A program made the position numbers and the translations under genes. Positions 9,598-17,625 of a DNA stretch of 64,000 nt are shown here, in pieces (position 1 is the stretch's first letter; each line of letters opens with the position of its first letter). The notes below the pieces were generated by a model. It was given only the letters and a program-made list of their open reading frames with translations. It was not told the origin of the DNA and ran no database searches. The DNA comes from CAZSDU01 sp964429135. GTDB taxonomy: Bacteria > Bacteroidota > Bacteroidia > Bacteroidales > FEN-979. The DNA lies in NCBI GenBank assembly GCA_964429135.1, contig CAYSAU010000005.1, forward strand, positions 62,001 through 126,000, given 5' to 3'.

Positions 9598-10155
9598 TTA
9601 AATAAACCTTCTGACATTTGACTTATACCGGGCATATTGCTCGGGGAATTTTGAATATAGAAACGTTTCTTCACCTAGAATGATACGGAAATGGATATAC
9701 ATTCCATACAGGGTAAAAGAAATATTGATCAAATCGGGAAAATAAAGACAGGAAGCCATACTGATCAGAAATGAACCAAAATATAAAGGATTTCGGCTGT
9801 ATCGGAAAATTCCTCCGGTCTTTAGATTGAATTGGTCACGGGCCAATCCGGCTTTCAATGATTCATTCAGTTGCAATATTCCGGCTAGCAAAATACTTGC
9901 GCCGATAAAAAACAAAATAACAGCAAACCAGCTCAACATTGCAGGAACCTGGATGTAACCTGATTCCGGAGAAATCGCTTTGAAGATAAACAGCGCCCAG
10001 GGGGTAAACAATGCTATTTTTCCGGTAATGAAATAAAATTTTTCAATGGGGAGTGAGCCAATCAGATCATATCCTTTTTTTCGTTGGATCATCAGGAACA
10101 AAAAAAATATAATTCCAACAATCGTAAATCCAGCCAATATAAAGTAACGATGCAT
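9598..10155 (-). CDS. Isoprenylcysteine methyltransferase-like integral membrane methyltransferase
   Basis: 185 residues with about five hydrophobic segments. The C-terminal half has the hallmarks of the ICMT/PEMT superfamily: GIFRYSRNPLYFGSF, with the RNPxY motif, and a later GEE motif followed by YARYKSNVRRF. Such enzymes use S-adenosylmethionine to methylate lipid or prenylated substrates in the membrane; the bacterial substrates are mostly unknown. The gene stops 10 bases before the hybrid kinase and probably heads an operon with the kinase and the DgkA-like kinase. That suggests an envelope-lipid theme, but this is only context. Confidence 0.75.
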   Translation of the reverse strand: MHRYFILAGFTIVGIIFFLFLMIQRKKGYDLIGSLPIEKFYFITGKIALFTPWALFIFKAISPESGYIQVPAMLSWFAVILFFIGASILLAGILQLNESLKAGLARDQFNLKTGGIFRYSRNPLYFGSFLISMASCLYFPDLINISFTLYGMYIHFRIILGEETFLYSKFPEQYARYKSNVRRFI

Positions 10156-10204
10156 TAACGTATTTTTTGCTAAGTTAAAGAATAATTATAAAATTAATGA
10201 TACC

Positions 10205-10212
10205 TATCTTTG
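10205..10212 (+). promoter_or_regulatory. -7 promoter box of the ABC-F gene
   Basis: TATCTTTG matches TAnnTTTG. The expected transcript start near 10217 rules out a TTG at 10210 and supports the ATG at 10231. No -33 box at normal spacing. Confidence 0.55.
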
Positions 10213-10230
10213 TTTCCGGATAAAATCAAC

Positions 10231-12096
10231 ATGGGAACTCTTTTACAGGTCGAAGAATTAAGCAGGAGCTTTGGGGAAAAACTGCTTTTTGAGAAAATCT
10301 CTTTCAATGTCAACCAGGGAGAAAAACTTGCCCTTATTGCAAAAAATGGCACAGGGAAGACCAGTTTACTGAACATCATTGCCGGGCTTGAACCTGCAGA
10401 TTCGGGAAAAGCGCTTTTGTATCCCGGACTGTCATTCGAGTACCTTAGGCAGGAACCATTTCTCGATACCTCAAAATCGGTTTTTGAGGAAGTGTATTCA
10501 CATGCCAACCACATTCAGCAGATCATTCTGAATTATGAATATACGATTACAACAGAGGATCAGAAAGCGGTTGATCAAGCGATCACACGGATGGATTCCA
10601 TCAATGCCTGGGAATATGAAACAAGGGTCAGACAGATTCTTACCCGGCTAAAACTCCCTGATCTCGATCAGGCGATCAGCGCGTTATCGGGCGGACAAAA
10701 AAAGAGGGTTGCCCTGGCCAAGGTACTGATCACTGAGCCTGACTTTTTAATTCTTGACGAACCCACCAATCATCTTGATGTGGAAATGATTGAATGGCTG
10801 GAAGACTATCTTTCGGATCCTGCAATAACCTTGTTGATGGTAACGCATGACCGGTATTTTCTGGAACGGATAAGCCATGAGATCCTTGAACTTGAAAATG
10901 CAGCGGTATACAGGTATAAGGGCGGTTATAGCTACTTTATTGAAAAGCAGGCTGAACGGATAGAAAACCTGAATAAAGAGACAGAAAGGGCTCAAAATCT
11001 TCTCCGGACAGAGCAGGAATGGATGAGACGTATGCCCAAAGCCCGTACCACAAAGTCGAAAGCCAGGATTGAAAGCTTCTTTGAATTAAAGGAAAAAGCA
11101 GAACAAAAAATCAGAGAGGAACGGTTTTCCCTGAATATTGAGGGCGCCAGGATGGGAAAGAAGATCCTTGAGATCAACGATGTTTCTTTTAACTGGGGCG
11201 AACTTCCCATATTAAAAGGATTTACCTATACGTTCAAACGATCGGAGAAAATCGGTATTGTAGGGAAAAATGGTTCCGGCAAATCCACTTTCCTGGATAT
11301 AATAACGGGAAAGATCCGACCGCAGAAAGGACATATTCAAACCGGGGAAACCATTCAATATGGCTATTATGAGCAGCACGGACTGATATTCAATGAAGAC
11401 ACAAAGGTTATAGATATTGTCAAGGAAATTGCGGAAGTGGTCAAAATGGGGAATGGGGATACCATAACGGCAGCGGCATTTCTGAATTATTTCATGTTTC
11501 CTTATCCTTCCCACCACCAGCCGGTATATAAATTAAGCGGAGGTGAAAAGCGGAGGTTGTATCTTGTCACCGTACTGATGAAAAATCCGAATTTCCTGAT
11601 TCTGGATGAGCCGACCAATGATTTGGATATCCTCACGCTAAATGTGCTGGAAGAATATCTTGCTGCTTTCAAGGGCTGTGTTCTCGTGGTTACCCATGAC
11701 CGGTATTTTTTGGATAAGATCGTGGATCACCTTTTTGTTTTTGAAGGGGAAGGGGTGATCAAAGACTTTCCCGGAAATTATTCGCAATACAAGGATTATT
11801 CTGAAAGAAAGAAGAAGGAGTCAAAAAAAATATTCCGCGAGCAGTTACCTAAAAGGGAAAAAAACAGGCCAGCAGTAAGCAATCGTTTGTCTTTTCGCGA
11901 AAAGCATGAATTTGAAACACTTTCAGTCGATATCAATACGCTAGAGGAAGAAAAAAAACAGCTGGAAACTGATTTGCATTCGGGAAGTCTCTCCCAAAAT
12001 CAACTGAAAGAAAAATCAGAGCGGTATGCAGCCCTACTGACCGAGATCGATATAAAGACAGATCGTTGGTTGATGTTAAGTGAAAGAGAAGAATAA
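10231..12096 (+). CDS. ABC-F family ATPase (Uup-like)
   Basis: About 621 residues with two ABC domains in tandem and no membrane segment, typical of ABC-F proteins that act on ribosomes. Domain 1: Walker A AKNGTGKTSLL, signature LSGGQKKRVALAK, Walker B FLILDEPTNHLD. Domain 2: GKNGSGKSTFLD, LSGGEKRRLYL, FLILDEPTNDLD. A linker with helical arm residues lies between them. The C-terminus (about 540-620) is Lys/Glu-rich and predicted coiled coil, as in Uup. The start at 10231 follows from the -7 promoter box. A role in resolving stalled ribosomes is the family expectation; antibiotic protection cannot be judged from sequence. Confidence 0.9.
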   Translation: MGTLLQVEELSRSFGEKLLFEKISFNVNQGEKLALIAKNGTGKTSLLNIIAGLEPADSGKALLYPGLSFEYLRQEPFLDTSKSVFEEVYSHANHIQQIILNYEYTITTEDQKAVDQAITRMDSINAWEYETRVRQILTRLKLPDLDQAISALSGGQKKRVALAKVLITEPDFLILDEPTNHLDVEMIEWLEDYLSDPAITLLMVTHDRYFLERISHEILELENAAVYRYKGGYSYFIEKQAERIENLNKETERAQNLLRTEQEWMRRMPKARTTKSKARIESFFELKEKAEQKIREERFSLNIEGARMGKKILEINDVSFNWGELPILKGFTYTFKRSEKIGIVGKNGSGKSTFLDIITGKIRPQKGHIQTGETIQYGYYEQHGLIFNEDTKVIDIVKEIAEVVKMGNGDTITAAAFLNYFMFPYPSHHQPVYKLSGGEKRRLYLVTVLMKNPNFLILDEPTNDLDILTLNVLEEYLAAFKGCVLVVTHDRYFLDKIVDHLFVFEGEGVIKDFPGNYSQYKDYSERKKKESKKIFREQLPKREKNRPAVSNRLSFREKHEFETLSVDINTLEEEKKQLETDLHSGSLSQNQLKEKSERYAALLTEIDIKTDRWLMLSEREE

Positions 12097-12122
12097 AATG
12101 AGGGTTTTGATTGATAAATTTT

Positions 12123-12130
12123 TAAATTTG
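12123..12130 (+). promoter_or_regulatory. -7 promoter box of tRNA-Gly
   Basis: TAAATTTG fits TAnnTTTG. The predicted transcript start near 12135 is about six bases before the mature 5' end of the tRNA at 12141. A TTTTG ending at 12109 is closer than usual for a -33 box (13 bp). Confidence 0.6.
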
Positions 12131-12140
12131 CAAAGAATAT

Positions 12141-12213
12141 GCGGTAGTAGCTCAGATGGTAGAGCATCAGCTTCCCAAGCTGAGGGTCGTGGGTTCGATC
12201 CCCATTTACCGCT
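12141..12213 (+). tRNA. tRNA-Gly(CCC)
   Basis: A 73-base cloverleaf. The acceptor stem is GCGGTAG with TTACCGC (one G-T pair), followed by discriminator T. The D arm contains AGCTCAGATGGTAGAGC. The anticodon stem is TCAGC/GCTGA around loop TTCCCAA, giving anticodon CCC, which reads GGG codons. The T arm is GTGGG-TTCGATC-CCCAT. The 3' CCA is not encoded and must be added after transcription. Its own -7 box lies 11 bases upstream, and the next gene is on the opposite strand. Confidence 0.95.
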
Positions 12214-12228
12214 CAGATAAATAGTTAG

Positions 12229-12756
12229 TTATTTTAATTTAGCTGACTGTTCTTGCATGTGTTTTTTGTACAGGGTGAAGTTTTCATCATCGTAACACAC
12301 GAACATTACTTTTTCGGGCAAAGCATTTTCAAGCAGGTATTTGCTGACTTCTGTGATGGCAATCCTTGCAGCAATGTTTTTCGGAAAATGATAAATTCCT
12401 GTTGAAATATTCGGAAAAGCAATGGAACGACATTGGTGTCCCCTGGCTTCCATCAGACAGTTTCGATAACAATTAGCCAGTAATTCTTCTTCCTGATGAC
12501 TAGCTTTTCCCCAAACCGGTCCCACGGTGTGAATGACGAATCGGGCAGGCAGCTTAAAGGCAGGAGTGGTTTTTGCTTCACCGGTCGCACAACCCCCAAG
12601 CAATTTGCAAACTTCCAGCAATCCGGGACCTGCTGCATGATGAATGGCCCCATCTACTCCGCCACCTCCCAAAAGGGAAGGGTTGGCAGCATTGACGATG
12701 GCATCAACCCTTACTTTGGTGATGTCGCCCTGAATGATTTCTATACGCGTTTCCAT
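12229..12756 (-). CDS. Macro domain protein, O-acetyl-ADP-ribose deacetylase-like
   Basis: 175 residues, a single macro domain of the MacroD/YmdB type. The ligand-binding motifs are GDITKVRVDAIVNAANPSL, GGGGVDGAIH and the phosphate-binding loop NISTGIYHFP. Such proteins hydrolyse O-acetyl-ADP-ribose, the sirtuin by-product, or remove ADP-ribose from proteins. A sirtuin gene lies about 8 kb away in the same window, so a functional link is possible but is not shown by gene order. The start codon lies inside the end of the inositol monophosphatase gene (16-base overlap), so translation is probably coupled. Confidence 0.9.
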   Translation of the reverse strand: METRIEIIQGDITKVRVDAIVNAANPSLLGGGGVDGAIHHAAGPGLLEVCKLLGGCATGEAKTTPAFKLPARFVIHTVGPVWGKASHQEEELLANCYRNCLMEARGHQCRSIAFPNISTGIYHFPKNIAARIAITEVSKYLLENALPEKVMFVCYDDENFTLYKKHMQEQSAKLK

Positions 12757-13535
12757 TTCTTAAATAGTTTCAGAAATTCCTGATAAATGATAGCATTGCT
12801 CGAAATAATTTCTTTTCCAAAAATATAGTTGTCATCCCCTGAGAAATCACTGACGATTCCCCCTGCATTCCTGACAATAGGCACACCTGCAGCAACATCC
12901 CAGGGGCTTAACCCGTACTCATAAAACCCATCAAACCGTCCACAAGCGACATAGGCCAGATCAGCGGCCGCGGAACCCAGACGACGGATTCCATGAGAAT
13001 TTTTCATCAAATGGCGGAATACCTTAAGGTAATCATCTAACCGTCCATAATCGTAAAAAGGGAAACCTGTTGCAAATAAAGCATCCATGATCTTATTTGT
13101 TTGAGATACACGGATAATTTTTCCATTTAAATAGGAAGGTGCATCGTGCCAGGTATAAAAACATTCTTTAAGATTAATTTCATAAACCACCCCGAGTATC
13201 GCTTCTTTTCCCTGTATCAGTGCTATGCTGATACAATATATGGGGACCCCATGAATAAAATTGGTCGTCCCGTCAAGTGGATCAATCACCCAGCTGATTT
13301 CTCCCGCATTTAGATCTGGACTTTCTTCGGCGATAAAACCAGCCTCAGGAACCATTCTGGAAAGTTTTTCAATAATCCTTCTTTCCGCTGTTTTATCAAC
13401 ATAAGTAACAAAATTATTCAGCCCCTTAACTTCTATGTCTGTTGCTTTTATCCTGCTAATCTCTGATTGTATCAAGGCTCCTGTTTCCGATGCCAGTGTA
13501 CATACTTCTTTAGTTAGTTTTTCTAAATCCAACAT
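12741..13535 (-). CDS. Inositol monophosphatase family protein (SuhB-like)
   Basis: 264 residues. The metal-binding motifs of the family are all present: EESPDL, WVIDPLDGTTNFIHG and SPWDVAAGVPIVRNAGG. These form the site for two or three Mg ions that hydrolyse sugar or inositol phosphates. The length is normal. It follows mtaB by 67 bases on the same strand and overlaps the macro domain gene by 16 bases, giving a mtaB-impA-macro transcription unit. The substrate could be inositol-1-phosphate, or PAP as in CysQ relatives; the sequence looks closer to SuhB. Confidence 0.9.
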   Translation of the reverse strand: MLDLEKLTKEVCTLASETGALIQSEISRIKATDIEVKGLNNFVTYVDKTAERRIIEKLSRMVPEAGFIAEESPDLNAGEISWVIDPLDGTTNFIHGVPIYCISIALIQGKEAILGVVYEINLKECFYTWHDAPSYLNGKIIRVSQTNKIMDALFATGFPFYDYGRLDDYLKVFRHLMKNSHGIRRLGSAAADLAYVACGRFDGFYEYGLSPWDVAAGVPIVRNAGGIVSDFSGDDNYIFGKEIISSNAIIYQEFLKLFKKWKRV

Positions 13536-13602
13536 GTTTCAAGTCATAAATTTATCATACGATATTAGGTTATTATTGGTCATCCTTCATCCCATGTCCG
13601 TA

Positions 13603-14895
13603 TCAAAAAATAAACACCCCATCTTCATCCATCTCCTTAAGTCTGACAGTTTTAATCCGGTTAATGAGTTCCGGGGAAAATGATGTTTTTACTTTCAGGT
13701 AATTTTCAGAAAATCCATGCATGAATCCAGCCGAATCATCGGATTCAAAAAGAACATTAACCGACCTTCCCATGTTATTAACATAAAATCTTCTCTTTTT
13801 CTGTTCCGAAATATGGCGAAGTATTTCACTTCTTTCTTTTTTAGTGCTATTCGTGGTCATGCCTTCCATAGTGGAAGCTGGTGTATGATCTCTTTTTGAA
13901 TAGGGAAATACATGAAGGTAGGAAATATCAAGTTCCTCTATGAACGTTTTAATATCCAGGAAATCTGTTGCTTCTTCTCCAGGAAATCCGACAATGACAT
14001 CGGCAGCGATACAGGCGTAAGGGGATACACTGCGGATTTTTTGAACCCTGCTTCGGTATAGTTCACGATTGTACTTCCGGTGCATGGCTTTAAGGATTTT
14101 ATCGGATCCCGACTGAAGGGGAATGTGGAAGTGGGGCATGAAGTGTAAGGAACTTCCTACAAATTCTATGATCTCATCGCTTAACAAATCTGGTTCTATG
14201 GATGAAATTCGCACACGGGGAAGACCCTCCAGTTTGTCAAGCGCAAGGATCAGATCTAAGAATGTAACGGCATGATGCTTGCCGAAATCACCAATATTCA
14301 CACCCGTTAGCACAATTTCTTTCACTCCCCTTGAGGATATTGCCGTGGCATTTTTCAGTACATTCTCGATGGTATCGCTCCGGCTTCTTCCACGGGCAAG
14401 AGGAATGGTGCAGTAGGTGCATCGATAGTCGCACCCATCCTGTATTTTCAGGAATGAACGGGTACGGTCACCATAGGAATATGAAGGCAGAAAACCCAGA
14501 GACTGATTCTGATGCCCCATGTCGGGACCCACGGTTTTATCCTTGGATATTCCAGAAGGAAATAGTTCTTCCAGGAGATTGAATTTATCTGAATGACCAA
14601 GAACAAGGTTTACTCCCTTCATCCGTGATATTTCATGGGCTTTCAATTCCGAGTAACAACCAATTACAGCGATTTTTGCCAGAGGGTTGATACCATGGGC
14701 CTGACGGATGGCTGCCCTGCATTTCTTTTCTGCAATCTCGGTGACCATACAAGTACTGATAACATAAATATCGCAAGGTTCGTGAAAATGCTTCAGGACG
14801 AAACCTTTTTCCTCAAATTGACGTGAAAGTGCTGAGGCTTCTGCGAAATTGACTTTGCAACCGAAATGATGGAATGCAACCGATCCGGAATTCAT
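13603..14895 (-). CDS. mtaB: tRNA t6A37 methylthiotransferase MtaB
   Basis: 430 residues. This radical SAM enzyme adds a methylthio group to N6-threonylcarbamoyladenosine at position 37 of ANN-decoding tRNAs. The N-terminal UPF0004 domain has its three cluster Cys (FGCKVN, STCMVTE, IGCYSE). The radical SAM motif is CDYRCTYCTIP. A C-terminal TRAM-like segment starts near residue 365. MtaB rather than MiaB or RimO is indicated by GCKVNFAEA at the N-terminus. The promoter at 14900-14933 would start transcription at or next to the ATG, so the mRNA may lack a leader. It heads a unit with the inositol monophosphatase and macro genes. Confidence 0.92.
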   Translation of the reverse strand: MNSGSVAFHHFGCKVNFAEASALSRQFEEKGFVLKHFHEPCDIYVISTCMVTEIAEKKCRAAIRQAHGINPLAKIAVIGCYSELKAHEISRMKGVNLVLGHSDKFNLLEELFPSGISKDKTVGPDMGHQNQSLGFLPSYSYGDRTRSFLKIQDGCDYRCTYCTIPLARGRSRSDTIENVLKNATAISSRGVKEIVLTGVNIGDFGKHHAVTFLDLILALDKLEGLPRVRISSIEPDLLSDEIIEFVGSSLHFMPHFHIPLQSGSDKILKAMHRKYNRELYRSRVQKIRSVSPYACIAADVIVGFPGEEATDFLDIKTFIEELDISYLHVFPYSKRDHTPASTMEGMTTNSTKKERSEILRHISEQKKRRFYVNNMGRSVNVLFESDDSAGFMHGFSENYLKVKTSFSPELINRIKTVRLKEMDEDGVFIF

Positions 14896-14899
14896 GTGA

Positions 14900-14933
14900 C
14901 AAAGTTACAAAGGATGTAGTTATCAATCGCAAA
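14900..14933 (-). promoter_or_regulatory. mtaB promoter with -33 and -7 boxes
   Basis: On the minus strand TTTG (14930-14933) is followed after 22 bases by TAACTTTG (14900-14907), a good match to the Bacteroidota sigma-A promoter. The start site expected five bases on coincides with the mtaB start codon at 14895. Confidence 0.65.
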
Positions 14934-14994
14934 TTGAGATGGCTATTCAAGAATTTTTAGTAATTTGCTGAATATACCCAGTAAAAATAATACA

Positions 14995-15468
14995 ATGAAA
15001 AAATACTCACTCTTATTTCTTATGATCCTAGGATGTCCTTTCTGGAATTATGCCCAGACCATAAGGATCACTAATTTTGAAGACTTGATGAAGGTATTGA
15101 ATCAAGGAGACAAGGTTAGGGTGGTAATGGAATATGGAAAGTGCAGATTGTTTGACAACCTGATTGAACAACCGGATTCACCGGATGTAACCGGGGGAAT
15201 GTCTATTGATGCCTATGAATATTTTGCCAGTAATGCAGTGCATAATAAGATTGCATTTGTGGTTTTTTCGACTGCCAAACTGATCCGTAACCCCAAAGGA
15301 AAAGGATTTGTTTATAATTATGTGAAGGTTCGAGTAAATGCCGACAATTCAGTAAAAATCAATGCGCAATACCTCAACGCGAAAAATTTTAAAGTTCAGA
15401 TGGATGAATCATTCATGGGTTCGATCAATAACGGAAAGAATGAGCAGGGAATTTCGTTTTTCAGATAA
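14995..15468 (+). CDS. Exported VirK-like protein, function unknown
   Basis: About 157 residues from the ATG at 14995; a TTG at 14965 is less likely. A signal peptide (MKKYSLLFLMILGCPFWNYAQ) ends near Ala20-Gln21, so the protein is exported to the periplasm. The mature part starts with LMKVLNQGDKVRVVMEYGKC and contains GGMSIDAYEYF. This Gly-then-hydrophobic-then-YxKC pattern resembles the VirK family (PF06903) known from Agrobacterium and other Proteobacteria. The resemblance is from memory and is tentative. It is monocistronic between mtaB and a convergent EamA gene. No catalytic motif is evident. Confidence 0.6.
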   Translation: MKKYSLLFLMILGCPFWNYAQTIRITNFEDLMKVLNQGDKVRVVMEYGKCRLFDNLIEQPDSPDVTGGMSIDAYEYFASNAVHNKIAFVVFSTAKLIRNPKGKGFVYNYVKVRVNADNSVKINAQYLNAKNFKVQMDESFMGSINNGKNEQGISFFR

Positions 15469-15472
15469 ATGA

Positions 15473-16351
15473 TTAACGTTTCAGGTATTGTTGCAGGATA
15501 ATACCGCTGACAATCAGGATTAAGCCGATTATGGTTGAGACAAGGATGACTTCTCCAACCGTATAATGGATGATGATCAAGGAAAGAAAAGGAGAAAAAT
15601 AGATCAGGTTGGAGACTTTGGCTGTCGTGGCAGATAATTTTAAAGCATTGAGCCAGAGTACAAAAGTCAATCCCATTTCAAAAATACCGATATATATTCC
15701 CCCGGCTATCCCTTCCCTTGTAAAATCGCAGAAACTTCCTGAAAATCCAAACAGGATAAGGGTATAAATAAATCCGAAACAAAAATTCAGAAATAGTTTG
15801 CTAATCGCTTCCCTTTGATCTTTGAGGTTTAATATCCAGTAAAGGGCCCAGATCACAGCGCTTCCGGTAGCCAGGATGACTCCTGCTCCATTGGTAAATC
15901 GCATGCCGAACAATTGCCCATGGGTAGAAATCATCAGAATACCGGTAAAACTGAGCAGTATCGCTGAAATGCTCCAAATACTGATCTTTTGTTTGAGCAA
16001 GGGTATAGATAGCAATACCAGAAATAATGGCCAGATATAATTCAGGGTACCGGCTTCCTGGGCGGGAAGTAAAAAATAGGCTTTCAGCAAGACCAGATAA
16101 TATAAAAAGGGATTGAGAAAACCCAGAAAGCCTGAAGTCAGGAATTGAGTGGCTGAAATCTTTTTTAATTGACTCGTTTTGCCTTGTACGACCAGAATCA
16201 TCATCAGGATCAGGCAAGCTACAAGGGAAGAAATCAGCAGTAGCGAGAGCGGATTAAGATAGCGAAGCGTAATTTTAAAGGCCGAACCTATGGTAGACCA
16301 GCAAGCGATGGCTAAGAAAGCGAACAAATATGCCTTATGCTGAGATTTCAT
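15473..16351 (-). CDS. EamA/DMT family transporter
   Basis: 292 residues forming about ten hydrophobic helices in two repeats of five, the pattern of drug/metabolite exporters such as RhaT and YdcZ relatives. The start MKSQHKAYLFAFLAIACWSTIGSAFK gives helix 1, and a PAQEAGTLNYIWPLFLVL segment lies near the middle of repeat 1. It ends 4 bases after the stop of the convergent VirK-like gene. The substrate is not predictable. It is related to, but clearly different from, the second EamA protein at 21072-21962. Confidence 0.85.
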   Translation of the reverse strand: MKSQHKAYLFAFLAIACWSTIGSAFKITLRYLNPLSLLLISSLVACLILMMILVVQGKTSQLKKISATQFLTSGFLGFLNPFLYYLVLLKAYFLLPAQEAGTLNYIWPLFLVLLSIPLLKQKISIWSISAILLSFTGILMISTHGQLFGMRFTNGAGVILATGSAVIWALYWILNLKDQREAISKLFLNFCFGFIYTLILFGFSGSFCDFTREGIAGGIYIGIFEMGLTFVLWLNALKLSATTAKVSNLIYFSPFLSLIIIHYTVGEVILVSTIIGLILIVSGIILQQYLKR

Positions 16352-16386
16352 AACTTGCGAATATAGTCATTCATATGAAAAATTCA

Positions 16387-16394
16387 TATTTTTG
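16387..16394 (+). promoter_or_regulatory. -7 promoter box of carbamate kinase
   Basis: TATTTTTG matches TAnnTTTG, with an expected leader of about 15 bases to the ATG at 16414. No -33 box at normal spacing. Confidence 0.55.
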
Positions 16395-16413
16395 CCAGCC
16401 AATCAAATGAATT

Positions 16414-17358
16414 ATGAAAAAACTCGCTGTTGTTGCCCTTGGAGGAAATGCCTTGTTAAGAGGAGATCAGAAAGGAACGATTGAAGACCAGGAAAGCAAT
16501 GCTTATGCTACTGCAGAAAGCCTGTTCAAACTGATTAAACGAGATTATAACATCGTGATCACCCATGGGAACGGACCTCAGGTAGGCAACATTATGCTGG
16601 CCAATGATGCCGGTCATAAAATGTATGGGCTCCCAGAGATGCCTTTGGATATCTGTGTGGCATACAGTCAGGGTTTTATTGGCTATATCATTGAGCAACA
16701 GTTAAAAAATGTGCTCAATCGTAATGATATGGAAAGAGACATCATCACGATTGCAACCCAGGTATTGGTGAATAAGGATGATCCGGCATTCCAGCATCCG
16801 ACTAAGCCGGTTGGCCCATATTATTCAAAAGAAGAAATGGATAAACTGATCCTTGAGACCGCGGCTTCCTTTGCAGAAGATCCCAGGGGAAGGGGATGGA
16901 GAAAAGTTGTCGCATCACCCAAACCACTGGTCATCATCAACAAAAAAACCATTGAAAAGATCGCCAGGGAAGGTCATATTGTGATTGCAGTAGGGGGAGG
17001 AGGCATACCTGTGTTTTATGTCGAACCCAATAAACTTCAGGGAATAGATGCTGTCATTGACAAAGATCTTGCTTCTTCACTATTGGCTTCACAAATCAAT
17101 GCAGATAAATTTTTTATCCTGACGGATGTTCCTAAGGTCTGTATCAATTATAATACTCCCCAGGAAAAAACCCTGGACAGAATGACCATTGCGGAGGCAA
17201 AAAAATTTCTTAAAGAAGGACAGTTTCCGGAAGGAAGCATGGGTCCAAAAATCAGGGCTGCCATACATTTTGTTGAACACTCCGGAAAAGATACGATCAT
17301 CACAAAGACGACCATGCTTGGCATCGACAACGGAGGGACAAGGATAACCTTGGTTTAG
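16414..17358 (+). CDS. arcC: Carbamate kinase
   Basis: 314 residues of the amino acid kinase fold. Motifs include VALGGNALLRGD at the N-terminus, THGNGPQVGN, AVGGGGIPV, the nucleotide-site region FILTDVPKV and GSMGPKIRAA. It makes ATP from ADP and carbamoyl phosphate, the last step of arginine deiminase, agmatine, allantoin or purine fermentation. None of the usual partners (arginine deiminase, ornithine or other carbamoyltransferase) is adjacent: the neighbours are an EamA transporter and the convergent TM1266-like gene, whose end lies only 3 bases away. The source of its carbamoyl phosphate is therefore open. Confidence 0.94.
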   Translation: MKKLAVVALGGNALLRGDQKGTIEDQESNAYATAESLFKLIKRDYNIVITHGNGPQVGNIMLANDAGHKMYGLPEMPLDICVAYSQGFIGYIIEQQLKNVLNRNDMERDIITIATQVLVNKDDPAFQHPTKPVGPYYSKEEMDKLILETAASFAEDPRGRGWRKVVASPKPLVIINKKTIEKIAREGHIVIAVGGGGIPVFYVEPNKLQGIDAVIDKDLASSLLASQINADKFFILTDVPKVCINYNTPQEKTLDRMTIAEAKKFLKEGQFPEGSMGPKIRAAIHFVEHSGKDTIITKTTMLGIDNGGTRITLV

Positions 17359-17361
17359 AGA

Positions 17362-17619
17362 CTACTCGCTAAAGATCATTTTCCTGACTTCCAAACCATC
17401 GATTTTTAACAACTCATTCTCCAGTTTCATGCATTCATTCTGATCCCCGATGAGTTCCAGTAGGATCAAACCGCATCCTGAACAAATTTGATCCTCAGGG
17501 CTATGTAAACCAAGTCTTGTTCTGATAGAGCAACCAAATTTCGACAGGGTTTCCTGCACTTTGTACACTTCTTTTACCCTATCGTTAATTCTGATTCCTA
17601 AAATCCAGGTGTTTTTCAT
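17362..17619 (-). CDS. TM1266-like iron-only hydrogenase system regulator, copy 2
   Basis: 85 residues. It is similar along its whole length to the protein at 19318-19575, with shared pattern LGIRINDRVKE, RTRLGLH, CSGCGLILLEL and a GLEV-MIF ending. The pair matches the small ACT-like family annotated as the hyd_TM1266 putative regulator, which is usually found beside HydEFG maturation genes. It is the last gene of the hydG operon, 6 bases after the histidine kinase. Unlike the first copy it has an extra Cys in CSGCG. DNA binding or ligand sensing has not been proved for the family; the function here is inferred from context. Confidence 0.8.
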   Translation of the reverse strand: MKNTWILGIRINDRVKEVYKVQETLSKFGCSIRTRLGLHSPEDQICSGCGLILLELIGDQNECMKLENELLKIDGLEVRKMIFSE

Positions 17620-17625
17620 GGTTAT

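Noticed and set aside
9588..9674. Longer N-terminus for the hybrid histidine kinase (ATG at 9674)
   Set aside because: It would overlap the upstream membrane methyltransferase gene by 77 bases. The ATG at 9587 follows that stop by 10 bases and keeps all domains.
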